NCBI GenBank assembly: GCA_004194705.1
Contig: SADC01001275.1
Location: forward strand, 1,426,001-1,490,000
DNA length: 64,000 nucleotides
DNA from: Ditylenchus dipsaci
Lineage: Eukaryota > Nematoda > Chromadorea > Rhabditida > Anguinidae
Direction of reading: 5' to 3'
Of the stretch, positions 1-10,116 are shown piece after piece. The number at the start of each line of letters is the position of its first letter. Positions within the stretch are counted from its first letter, which is position 1. The translations under genes and the position numbers were made by a program. The notes beneath the pieces were generated by a model. That model did no database searches. It was not told where the DNA came from and saw nothing but the letters and a program-made list of their open reading frames with translations.

Positions 1-239
1 CGGAAAAATCAAAATCTGTTAGATTTTTCAGACTAGACCAATTATAGACAACTGGCAAAAACTGCGAAAATTCAGCTAAAAATGGTCGCACCCTAAGTCG
101 GAAAGAGATCGACGGGCGGCAAATAAACGAGAGTCGACTGAATTCAAAAAATTTTAGTGCCCAAAAATAACAAGCAGATAAATTTTTTTATGGACTTTTT
201 GAGACTTCGTTTAACTTCATTTAATTAATAAAATTTCAG

Positions 240-1026
240 AGTATTTTCAACTTTGCTTTGGCTGCAAGAGCAGTTGCTGTGATTGGCGTGCTCAGTTGCA
301 CTATACCTTTTTGGATGGCTCTTTTTATTGGATTCGCCTGCTTTATGGGCGATATGCTTTGGTCTAAGGAGTTCCTATTAGTCATTGTAGTTATTGTAGT
401 GTGTGTTGCGCTCATGTTTGTATTTTTCCTAGTCTTTAGCGCTCAAAGGAAAAAGAAACCTAGCCATTACTTGCCCTTTTTAGTCATAAATGTCAGTTTT
501 TTTGGTTAAACTTTGTTTCAAGTGTAAAAACTGTTTTAGGCGCTGACAATTGCTACCTTTCTATATTGCTTCTTTTCATGTTGATCATGTATTTCACGCT
601 GCCTTTGTTTTGGGAGCTTAGGTTCAGTGTTATCCAGCATGAGATACAGACACTTAGAGATGAAGAAGGTAATGTTTTATTAAGATTCCAATCAAAACAT
701 ATTTATTGTATTAAAATTAAATATCGCCCGAAAAAATTCTATTTATATTCTCTGAGATTTACACAAAATATGTGAATGTCCGAAAATATGAGGCTATTCG
801 GGAACCTGATCACTGGAGGGACTCTATACTCAAGCCATCATTTATTTATGCAATAACTGGTGTTACAAAAATTCGGAGCGGATTTTTGAGCATTTATTTA
901 ATTAGGAAATTTAGTTGGAAAAAATATTCCGAACATAAAGTTTTCTCTTTCCTACCTTTTGACAAATATTTAAAATTTTTCTGGATTATTTTCAAAAAGA
1001 CAGTATTTGGCTTTAAACAATTGTGA
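240..1026 (+). CDS. multi-pass membrane protein, 5' part outside window
   Basis: I do not recognise the family. Exon 240-504 follows a clear AAATTTCAG acceptor and encodes three hydrophobic segments and a basic QRKKK loop. Ending it at the GT of 505 joins it in phase with exon 540-673, which adds a fourth membrane segment and the tail HEIQTLRDEE. A third exon from 757 (IYTKYVNVRKYEAIREPDHW) follows in phase if a weak donor at 674 is used, and stays open to the stop at 1024-1026, although its true end may lie earlier. The initiator methionine is not seen and should lie upstream. Four helices and a charged tail suggest an integral membrane protein with a cytoplasmic C-terminus. It is not obviously a 7TM receptor. 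Both internal donors are non-canonical in context, so exon ends are provisional. Confidence 0.45.
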
Positions 1027-1085
1027 GGTCATTTGAAAAAAACTAAACGAGCATTTTCATCACTTTAACTGGTTGAAATTTTAAT
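1023..1085. repeat. single arm of fold-back family D
   Basis: The stretch has the words GAGGTCATTT, ATCACTTTAACTGGT and AAATTTTAAT that also occur in the arms of the fold-back elements at 6.4, 29.2 and 40.2 kb. No matching second arm is seen here, so it is a fragment. Confidence 0.45.
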
Positions 1086-1660
1086 AGAATTACGACTGTA
1101 AGATGAGAGAATGTGAGAATTGAACTGCAACAAATGCGCCCGAATATTTGCGCTGCATGTGCTGCAAGATTTGCGCCTGATGATTTTCACGCAAATAAAT
1201 GAGTCGCAAAAGTTGCGCCGCAAGATCTACGACTGTTAGAAAAGACACTGTAAAATTTAAACTGCAAGATTAGCACCCAAAAATTTGCGCTGCATTTTTC
1301 GTACTGCAAGATTTGCGATGTAAAATTTTTAGTGGGCAAAATTGCATGGTTTTTCAAAAACGATCGGCACATCGGTAACCTCGCCGTGTTTGGGACCAAA
1401 CTATCAAAACAGAACTAGCAAAAGCCTCCGAAATCATTCAAAATCAAATCAAAACTGAAGCTCAAATCTTGCGTCGCAAACCTTGCAGTTCAAATCTCAC
1501 AATCTCTTGTCTAACGGTCGTGAAACTTTCGGCGCGATTTTCGGATCGTATACCCTGGTTTGCATATCGTGAGATGCGAATCTCGCAGTACAAAAGGATG
1601 CAACGCAAATCTTAACATCTCTTGCAGTTAAAACCTCACAATATCTCAAATTGCATCATA
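1086..1660. repeat. degenerate inverted repeat with GCAAGATTTGCG words
   Basis: The left part (from ACGACTGTAAGATGAGAGAA at about 1091) is an imperfect reverse complement of the right part (TTGCAGTTCAAATCTCACAA at about 1483-1521). The interior is dense in variants of TTGCGC, GCAAGATTTG and their complements. This is the same architecture as the word-array elements further right, but older and without recognisable ends. Confidence 0.4.
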
Positions 1661-1900
1661 TAATCATATTATCTCAAATTTAATTGCGCAAGTCTTGCCA
1701 CGCCGTCGATTCGCATACAAAACTGACTTTAAACTTTAGAGCTTACTGTTAAATCGCAAATTCTTCTCAAGACAAAAAATATTTATAATAGAACAAATTT
1801 GAAAATTTCGGTATTTGAATAATTGTTGTCTTGTTGGAGAGATGTATGAATATTTACTGAAAAGTTAGGAACTTCTGTGCAATGTGTCCCCCAAAAACTT

Positions 1901-2056
1901 TCCATGCTGTTTTTTATTGAAAAATGCCTTGGTAGCCCCTGTCTATTATAATTATATTAAAAATGATATTATGGTGATCAGGGGGATTATGGTTAGCACG
2001 ATCACCTTCAGAACAACAGGGGTACCAAGGCATTTTTCAATAAAAAACAACAGGGA
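1901..2056. repeat. short hairpin element, ACCAAGGCA family
   Basis: Inverted arms of about 40 bp (GAAAAATGCCTTGGTA on the left, TACCAAGGCATTTTTC on the right) flank a loop of about 75 bp. The CAGGGG(G)ACCAAGGCA core recurs many times in this window, at about 8.2, 9.1, 17.9, 23.7, 52.6, 54.3, 55.2, 58.0, 61.6 and 61.8 kb. Confidence 0.7.
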
Positions 2057-2133
2057 AACTAACGACAACGCCAACGAAATTTTTTCTTTCAAGTTGGGAA
2101 GTTTTGCATTATAAGTCAGAATTTTATGAATTA

Positions 2134-3095
2134 ACGGGTGGTCCAAAAGTTCTGTTACAAACTTTGAGACCAATTATTATTGTGTTACCTTATCGTTTTG
2201 ATAAGATTTTGATACCATCTTGTAGCCCTGACTCTCCTCTACAAAATAAGGTATTATACGTCTACAACATCATAACAATGTCTGATCTTCGAGCTGGAAT
2301 TGTGAGACTACACCAAGAAGGAAATTCGCAAGCTGAAATTTCACGCCTACTCAACGTAAACAAAATGACTGTCTCCCGTGCCATCAAGCGATTTGAAGAA
2401 ACTGGAAGCAATGAAGATAGGCCTCGAAGCTCAAATTCGTTGAACGAACCCAGAAACCAAAACAAGTCATGGTGTGGGCAGGAGTTTCTTACGATGCCAA
2501 AACTCCACTCATTTTCGTGCCTCAAGGAGTGAAAGTTGATGGACCCTCATATCGCGAAATGCTTGAAGATGAAGTTTTCCCATGGGCCGAGGAGAAAATG
2601 AAAGAAGAGTGGACTTTCCAACAAGACGGAGCTCCTTCACATCGGGCTGTGGAAACCCAGAACTGGATCGAGGAACACTTCCCGACTTCATCAAGGTTGA
2701 CTCCCATTGGGCGACAATGCAGCTATCAAAGGTGATTGGCCGCCCAACTCTCCGGATCTCAATGTCATGGATTACTTTGTATGGCCGTACCTCCAGTCAA
2801 AAGCCTGCTCTAAGCCACACAAGTCGATCGAAGCTTTGAAGGCCTCTCTGGTGAAAGAATGGGACGAGATTCCACAAGAAATGATTCAAAAAGCCATTGA
2901 CAACTTTCCAAAACGTCTCAAGAAATGTATTGAAGCAAATGGTGGCCATTTTGATGAATAAAGTGTATGTGTGATACCTCATTTTGTAGAGGAGAGTCAG
3001 GGCTACAAGATGGTATAACGTGTGAAAAATATTGCTTTAAAAAAGTTTAAAATAATTGGCCTCAAAGTTTGTAACAGAACTTTTGGACCACTCGT
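2134..3095 (+). mobile_element. internally deleted mariner-type element
   Basis: Terminal inverted repeats start ACGGGTGGTCCAAAAGTTCTG and end with the complement (ACTCGT). Both sides are flanked by TA (2132-2133 and 3096-3097), the mariner/Tc1 target duplication. A second inverted pair lies inside: GATACCATCTTGTAGCCC near 2210 and its complement near 3000. At 962 bp it is shorter than the usual 1.3 kb, which fits the deletion seen in its transposase. Confidence 0.9.
2278..2961 (+). pseudogene. broken mariner transposase
   Basis: A mariner transposase cuts and pastes the element through an N-terminal HTH DNA-binding domain and a DDD/DDE catalytic domain. Starting at ATG 2278, the first 55 or so codons give the HTH (QAEISRLLNVNKMTVSRAIK). 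After NEDRPRSSNS the reading drops straight to the late catalytic core. The segment holding the second HTH and the first catalytic aspartate is missing, and the frame shifts there. Then come VMVWAGVSYD-like residues, FQQDGAPSH (second catalytic Asp) and NSPDLNVMDYF (third catalytic Asp), with at least one more frameshift between about 2680 and 2710. It ends at TAA 2959-2961. This copy cannot make an active enzyme. Confidence 0.88.
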
Positions 3096-3173
3096 TAACT
3101 ATATTCTCCACATGTTTTCCCTCGAAATCTCGACTGAAAATGGGAAATTTGTCCAATTTTGAATGAAAATTTC

Positions 3174-3268
3174 GTTGTCCTTGGCGTCATCGTTGTCGTC
3201 GTCGTTGGCGAAAAAAGGGTTTTATAAAAATAATATTCCAACGACAACGACGACGACAACGACAACGT
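3174..3268. repeat. GTC/GAC trinucleotide hairpin
   Basis: Arms rich in CGTTGTCGTCGTCGTTGG and the complement face each other across a loop of about 30 bp. A short related piece (ACGACAACGCCAACG) lies at about 2063, left of the mariner insertion. It may be the relic of one element interrupted by mariner. Confidence 0.5.
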
Positions 3269-3295
3269 TTATAAATGAGCCATAAGCTAAAATGA

Positions 3296-3830
3296 ATTTT
3301 TGTTAAAAAATACTTTTTAGTAAAAGTCTACACACGATTGTTGCTGCTCCTGTGTACATCGTTTTATGGCTATTGTGCTCTAGCAGAATGGGTCGTTTAT
3401 CAAGCTTATTACCAAATGAAACAAACTTATTGTTGTTGTTAGTTTTTGCTTAATAAACTTGTTGGCAAATTATTTAAAAAAAGTTATTGTTATTTCCAAA
3501 GCCAACTACAGTCGAAATAACTAAACTATCTTGTTTTGGAGAATGCTTTAGTTTTTCAATATTTTTTGTTAATATTTTATTTTTTCACTTTTACAAAATA
3601 AAAAAACATTTTTGTAGAAGTATTCAAGTTTGTGACGCTCTTTGCAAAGGAGCCTAAACCAATAAAATTAATTTAAACATATTTTCGACATTTTTTTTGT
3701 AAAAAAATAGTCAGACCGAAGCCTCTCTTATAAACAATAAGGTTTTCATATTCTTTTTTACAGATCTGGTTTTTCGCTGAATATTTGCTGAGATGTGACT
3801 ATTAAAAAAATGGACGAATTAATATAATTG
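3296..3830. other. gene-poor AT-rich stretch
   Basis: I see no convincing exon, RNA or inverted repeat. The sequence is homopolymer-rich and AT-rich. Confidence 0.5.
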
Positions 3831-3833
3831 ATA

Positions 3834-3990
3834 CAGTCGACGCTCTCTATAAGATACAGCCCTTTAGTTTGTTCCCGCCTTGGGCCCGACAATTTTTTAA
3901 CTTGATTTCTGAAATGTTTTGCCGAATGTGATTCGTCAGTCTAGTCGGAAATATCGCAAGGATTCCGATTTCACAATCGACCTCTTTCAC
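3834..3990. repeat. left half of a pogo/Tigger-like short element
   Basis: Begins TA-CAGTCGACGCTCTCTATAAG and continues with CCTTGGGCCCGACA and GTCTAGTCGGAAATATCG. These match, in the same order, the left arm of the complete element at 13930-14354. The right arm is missing and the GC-rich array follows directly. Confidence 0.6.
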
Positions 3991-4315
3991 AATCGCACCG
4001 ACCTCTGAAATTTCGGGACTGGGCACCGCACCGGGCACCGACATTCAAAATTTCGGCACCAGGCACAGCACCGGGCACCGACCTCCAAATTTTCGGCACC
4101 GGGCACCAGCCTTTAAACATCCAAAATTTCGGCATCAGGCACCGCACCGGGCACCGACCTCCAAATTTTCAGCACCGGGCACCGATCTCTGAAATTTCGG
4201 CACCGGGCACCGCACCGGGCACCGACCTCTGAAATTTCGGCACCGGGCACCGCACCGGGCCGGCGGTGTCGGTCCCAGTGCGGCCGGTGCCGCACCGGTG
4301 CCATTTACAGCACTG
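3990..4315 (-). mobile_element. hAT-type end with CACCGG word array
   Basis: About ten degenerate copies of GGGCACCGACCTCTGAAATTTCGG-like units are followed by a terminus that reads, on the minus strand, CAGTGCTGTAAATGGCACCG. The CAGTG start is typical of hAT ends. No matching second end or target duplication was found, so this is one end of an element, probably inserted in the pogo-like repeat to its left. Confidence 0.5.
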
Positions 4316-4797
4316 GTAAGGAGCTATTAACACGAAATTTTCTATATTTTCCAATTTTTTCGGGTCTCCCTGTATGTCGCTAGGCTTCACAAAAGTGAAA
4401 TTGTTGATAGAATTGTTTGTGGTTCATATGGATCCAGGCCGTATAAGATGCCTTTTCAGATAATGCTAGGGTTGGTATCACATGCGCTGATTTCACTCTC
4501 CATTTAGCCAACAGGTGTATAGATCACTACACGGCTAGCTATGTGATATAGTCAACGCTGCCTTTTACGCAGATATCTTTTTACAAGAAACGTTGTTTGC
4601 GTGTCTAGCAGTCTCTTCTTTTCAACACAATAATAAAGCAGAGACGTGGTGATTGTAAGAGCACACTTCATGTCGAATTTGATGTGCGCGCTCGTATAAC
4701 TCACATAAATACAAAGCCTCATTAAACCTTCTCATCATTTAACCAATTTTTTCGACAGGTATACTGTTAGATTTTACTTTTACTCTGCTCTCACAAG

Positions 4798-5786
4798 ATG
4801 CAAAAACTAATGTTTTGTCTGGTATTTATTATTGTCTCGTTTGCTTTGGCTAATGATACTCATGGTGAAAACCAACACACTAAATCTAAAACTGAAGGTA
4901 AATTTATTTTAGTATCAGCAAATTGTTAAAGTAAAAAAGCAAGGTTATTTCGGTATGATCTCGAAACAAAAAGTGAACATTGATTATCTTATTTTTATCA
5001 GACATTTTGCTTTTTTCCCTTAATGTGTCTTAACGCTAAGCATTTGAAAATCACTTGAAAAGTTGGATATACATGGACAAACCGAGAATTAACTTTTCCG
5101 CCGATTATTTTTCCGTCGTTTTTCACTCGTACAGTTGACGCTCAATATAGTGTACACCCTGCGGACCGGTTTCAGATGTACTATATCAAGTGTTCACTCT
5201 AGCCACTTAATTAAGCGCTGGCAAAAATATCTGGTCGAGGCGGGCATTATTTCGAGCAGTACACTATACCGAGCGTCGACTGTACTTTATTTTATCAGCA
5301 ATTAAAAATTTAAAATTTAACAGCCAAAATTTTACTAACTAACTAGCATCGCAAAAAATAGTCTAAACAGCTGTGACAAACACGCCACAAATAGCTTACG
5401 CAGTTCATTATATTTCCATAAATTTTGGAGCAACAATTAAATCAAGTATGAATAGCTTTTTTACGAACAACTTGTTTATGCAGGTGACAAGTCTTTCATT
5501 GGAAAAATCAAACACGGGTTCAGAAAAATGACAGAAAGCGTTAAAGGAGTTTGGCACAAAACATTCCCAGTACGTTTTGAACATGTTTGAAAATTTTTCA
5601 AACACAATTTAGGGTAAAAAAGCAGACAAACACGCTGAACATACCAAAGTTACTGAAAAGGCTGATAGTGAGAAAACTCAAGATAAAGTAGATAAACATA
5701 TTAAAAAGGATGGTGATGAGATAGACTCAAAGATCGATACGAAAACTAGTTCAAAGCAAGAAGCAGATAAGTCAGAAAATGTTTAA
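4798..5786 (+). CDS. small secreted lysine-rich protein
   Basis: Three exons join in phase: 4798-4897, 5484-5569 and 5613-5786, giving 119 residues with ATG at 4798. Residues 1-18 are a signal peptide (MQKLMFCLVFIIVSFALA). The middle exon encodes a cationic, potentially amphipathic helix (IGKIKHGFRKMTESVKGVW). The last exon is a hydrophilic Lys/Asp/Glu/Thr tail ending in KSENV. There are no cysteines in the mature part. The family is not recognised. Signal peptide, charged mature chain and exon plan resemble the disrupted genes at 38.5-41.9 kb (C-terminus TNESV) and 53.9-57.5 kb. The first intron (586 nt) has taken in a short TA-flanked repeat. A secreted or body-fluid role is inferred from the signal peptide only; the helix hints at membrane or antimicrobial activity, but this is a guess. 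Confidence 0.75.
5132..5282. repeat. pogo/Tigger-like TA-flanked short element
   Basis: The ends CAGTTGACGCTC and GAGCGTCGACTG are inverted repeats flanked by TA (5130-5131, 5283-5284). It lies inside intron 1 of the secreted lysine-rich gene. Confidence 0.75.
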
Positions 5787-5877
5787 TTCACTAAAAATAA
5801 GAAATATTGAATTTAAAATCGTTCTTACATTTTTAGATAATGAATCTGTTAAAAATTAATATCATTTATAGAAAATT

Positions 5878-5910
5878 GGACGCTACTCGTTTTTATAACC
5901 GAGTAGCGCC
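5878..5910. repeat. stem-loop 3' of the secreted-protein gene
   Basis: GGACGCTACTCG and CGAGTAGCGCC form a GC-rich stem about 90 nt after the stop codon, across an AT loop. It may act in the 3' UTR. It may equally be a repeat fragment: the GGCGCTACTGT motif at about 33.3 kb shares the first half. Confidence 0.35.
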
Positions 5911-6394
5911 GAAAATTGAAAGAAATAGTTTGAAAATTATAAATGGTGACAAATAAATTTGGTGGGCTAATCTTTAGAAACAAAAAAAATTCGGCGAAAT
6001 ATTCCAAACATATGATTTTGAAGCCCCTTCTTTCTCTTTCAAATAGTATATAAAGTTTTTTTTGAAATATATTAGAACGGTCATTTTTGGCTTTTAAAAA
6101 CTAGTTAAGTTTATTTGGCTTTCGCCCTTCGCAGTAACTTTTTTCATTCAGACATACTCGACACTTTTATTATACGAACACACTCCACATATACAAGAAC
6201 TACAGACAGTAGGATCACATAGATTCTGGGACACGCAGGCACTCACTTGCACTTATTCTTTCGCAGGTCCACTTACAAGGCCCGAAGACACTGAGCGCTT
6301 TCACCAATCATTAGCTTTGAGCATTCATTAAACCCAGAGGTCGCCGGATCGTCGCGGATCCAGGCACTAGCTGCAGAAATTACTTACAAACTGC

Positions 6395-6790
6395 AAGGTC
6401 ATTTTGAACAACTAGCGAGCATTTTTATCACTTTAACTGGTCAAAAGTTTAATTGAGTATTGAACGCTTTGACAACATCTTAGCATTATGTTGCAGCGCA
6501 GTTAAAGAGCTACAAAGCTTACTTCACAGAAATTTTTTTGAAAATTTGGTTGTCGAGATATGGACTGTTCAAAAAAATCGATTTCTTTAAAAAATGACTA
6601 AAGTCCGAAAAAAATTTAAAAAAGTTAGATTTTGGTAATTTTTCAAAAAATTCATTTTTTCGAAAAGTCCATATCTCAACGCTCAAATTTTAAAAATTAT
6701 TCAAAATTTTTACCCTAATTAAAATTTGACCAGTTAAAGTAATCAAAATGCTCGTCAATAGTTCAAATGACTCCACAGTTGTAAAAAGCC
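6395..6790. repeat. fold-back family D element
   Basis: The arms share GAGCATTTTTATCACTTTAACTGG and AGATATGGACT with their complements (CCATATCTCAACGCTC, GACCAGTTAAAGT), around a centre near 6600. It is related to the elements at 29199 and 40189 but more diverged. Confidence 0.65.
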
Positions 6791-7733
6791 AAATAATGAC
6801 TATTCTAATGAATCTGAGTAATGGTGTTGGGTATTTTCTCTCTTTGTTACTTTTTTCAGCCTTCGGTTTAAAACAATTTTGATGGAATATGTCAAACTCT
6901 GTTTTCGCTTCACTTAAAGGGAGGGTGAAAGCTGTTAAGGAGATAGTCTCGACACGAAAACATCATCCCAAGTTTTGTTGTTTATGTGGTTTTAGAGCCA
7001 TTTTTTGTCGACGATTCAGTGTTTCGATATTAGACAAACTTGTGTTGTGTCGTGTTTTGCAGGTTAAGTTACGTAAAACGAAGTTACGTGACTCACTTAC
7101 TTTTGCTCAGTTCTAAATTACTACCGAAATGTCTGCCAGATTCTAGCTGTCATTAAACTCTTCGTGTGCCACAAGATAAGTCTACTGTTAAATTTAAATT
7201 TCTCTGATTAAAAGTTAATTACATTTCTTTGCTTTTTAGAAGATCACACCGTTGTCGACAATAGCTAAAATCTGGATTAGAGACAGTGATTTTCAGTCCA
7301 ACACGATGCGTTTTTTAATTCGTTGATTTATTTGAAAGGTGAAGTTGTGCCAGGCTAAAAGTTACTCGCGGGTTTCAAAATCCAAATCACTATTCAGTTA
7401 AAGACAAACGAAACGTTTCCTGCATCTTCTTACCAGGCGCATCCGAAAAAAAAAAGTCCACATATATACTTCTTTACAGTTAAGACATTAACTTGGTTGT
7501 TTGTCAACCTAACTAAGAGTGTCAATTTTTTCGCAAAGAACTTGTCTTTACTTGGTTTATCTTACAAGCCACTGACGCCACTAATTTTCCGAAGGTCAAC
7601 CAACTGAAAGTTAGAGCTGGTCAGACTACTGGAAAGACAAAAAAAGCCAGGGAAACAGTGCCCAAACTGCCTACACAGTAGTAGATGATTCACAAGTTCA
7701 AAAAGGCTACTAAGAGAGATGTGATCAGAAATA

Positions 7734-8047
7734 CAGGGTGGTCCAAAATTTTGCGACTATTTGTTTTGCTCATAACTTTCTGAATTTGCGCTATTTTAAC
7801 CAGATCTCTTTTTATTAGAAAGAGAAGGCGATGAGAATCTGTTTGACGTTATTCGACATTTTCATACTCCTGCTCCACACTTCTTCAACGGGTCGGTAAA
7901 ACATGATGTGTTTATCAAAAAGAGACATGTTTAGTGTTAAACAGATTCTCATCGCCTTCTCTTCATAATAAAAAAGATCTGGTTAAAATAGCGCAAATTC
8001 AGAAATTTATGAGCAAAACAAATAGTTGGAAAATTTTGACCACCCAG
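7734..8047. repeat. mariner-like short element
   Basis: The ends CAGGGTGGTCCAAAATTTTG and CAAAATTTTGACCACCCAG (with small differences) are inverted and flanked by TA (7732-7733, 8048-8049). The arms are about 110 bp (AACAGATTCTCATCGCCTTC and its complement inside). No coding capacity. Confidence 0.8.
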
Positions 8048-8167
8048 TATAAATTTTGCAAATCAATTGCTGCAAAAATCGCAAAAAATATATGCACGAA
8101 AATTGTCAAATCGGCAGAAATACTATTATACTACAAATGCTACAATTATTATTTTTGTTAAATTGTA

Positions 8168-9211
8168 GGCTCTATATGTGTTCGTGGAACTCCCAAAAAA
8201 ATTTGCCTTGGTCCCCCCTGTTGTTTTTTTTTCGTAATTTTTTGAAATTTGTGCCTTGGTCCCCCTGTTGATTTGTTTTGATATTTTTTTTCAAAAGTCT
8301 TAAAAAGTATCAAACAGCCAAAAACCTTTTTTAAAGTATGTGAGCCCTTGTCCATTTACTACGGTGGACAGAAAGGTGAACTTCCATTGAATTAGGGGTC
8401 GGCCGAAGGCCGGCCAGGTAAAAAAATCATTAAAGAGAAAAATTCCTTAAAGGGTTTTTTACCTGGCCGGCCTTCGGCCGACCCTTAATTCAATGGAAGT
8501 TCACCTTTCTGTCCACCGTAGTAAATGGACAAGGGCTCACATACTTAAGGCTCAGCCAAGAATTTTAAAGTACGAGTTCTTGCATACAGTGTTCTTTATT
8601 TCGAGAAAAACACATTTTCAGCCAACTATTCGAACACCATGCTGTGAATAACATCAATTGGTACTTCTCCGGTTGGGCCCCCCCCCCCCCCCCCCCATTT
8701 ACCAAGCCCTCCAATAATTATTCAGCATAACAATTTACATAGTGGCTCAAATTTTTAAAAGAAAAAGTGTTTGAATATTTGTTTGTCCTGACACGAAATT
8801 ATTTCTTTGTTTTGTTTTTTGATTACTACGTGCTAAATTCATTTTCATTTTGTGTATATTGTGTAAAAATTTGAGCCACTATGTAAATTGTTATGCTGAA
8901 TAATTATTGGAGGGCTTGGTAAAATGGGGGGGGCCCAACCGGAGAAGTACCCATCAATTATATGCTCAAACACGTTCATTTTCATTGCATTCGTGTTCAT
9001 TCGAAAAACTGCCTCAGAAATGTATCCCTGTAGATGGCCTTCCGACGTTCCTCTGAATCGTTCCTAATTTTACTTTTTAAGACTTTTGAAAAAAAATATC
9101 AAAACAAATCAACAGGGGGACCAAGGCACAAATTTCAAAAAATTACGAAAAAAAACAACAGGGGGACCAAGGCAAAATTTTTTTGGGAGTTCCACGAACA
9201 CATATAGAGCC
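8168..9211. repeat. nested fold-back cluster
   Basis: The outer arms GGCTCTATATGTGTTCGTGG and complement enclose the pair GCCTTGGTCCCCCCTGTTG / CAACAGGGGGACCAAGGC. Two further palindromes sit inside: 8338-8543 (GGTCGGCCGAAGGCCGGCC and complement, arms near 80 bp) and 8653-8963 (TACTTCTCCGGTTGGGCCCC and complement, with a run of about 19 C). No gene is seen. Confidence 0.75.
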
Positions 9212-10116
9212 AATTGTAGTTATTGCGAACTGCGCAAATCATTATAATTGGTCCATAAACGTCTTTCATTCAAAACAACATATTGTGAATGTTTTTAAAA
9301 GGTCAGAAAACAAAAGAAGTTTAATGTTTTATTTAAAGCACTTTGAGAATTTCTTCACTGAGAACCACATACTAACTAGTAATTATATAAATGCAAATAA
9401 ACAATTTTAATGGCAAATAATATATTTAGGCCCGAAACAACGTAATCACCTGCAACAGGTGCTAATTAAACAACCAAAAATTTTTGTATCAAATACATTG
9501 AGTAAAAACAACTGAACTATTTAGTAAACTCATTTATATAAGGTTTTTGTTTTACCACTCTTTCCTCCCCACTCCCATATTTGTTTCAAAATAATTTTTA
9601 TAATGCTTTTTAGGTTTAGGCTCAGAGTAGAGGGCCCAATATCAGGCTCTTAGCATACTTCCGTTTCTGGAAACGGTTGCAAGAAATAGTTTTGGGCACA
9701 TCAAACGGAACAGAATTTTTTCCTAAAAAAATATGTTTCTGTAAAATCATTTTTCATTTTCGTTTCCAACGCTAGAATGAAAACGATTAGGCCCGATTGT
9801 AAACGAGTGTAAAATGCAATTAGTAGCTTATGATTTATTCGAGATGGTTAGAAATTTCGGCGATTTTCGTATTTAAGCCAGCTACGTATCTTATTAAGTC
9901 AAATTGGTTTCAAGGCTTATAAAGCTTGAAATTTAAATAGAAAGTGTATTTTTTACAAAGTTTGTATAAAGAATAATACTTATATGCTGTTGAAATTGAA
10001 AATTTTGGTGTAATTTGCCGATTTTTCATTTGTAGCCAAATAGCCGGAAATGTATCCTTTTTACGAAAATTAGTGAAAGTTGTAGAGTCTATCCAACATA
10101 TACGCTCTCTAGAGAA
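9212..10116. other. gene-poor stretch upstream of the 7TM gene
   Basis: AT-rich, with no exon or element I can support. It should contain the promoter of the downstream receptor, but no clear TATA box stands out. Confidence 0.45.

Noticed and set aside
6889..7116. 75-codon ORF with true ATG (MSNSVFASLKGRVKAVKEIV)
   Set aside because: No domain, unusual Cys/Arg-rich end, no downstream exon in phase. Possible but not supportable.
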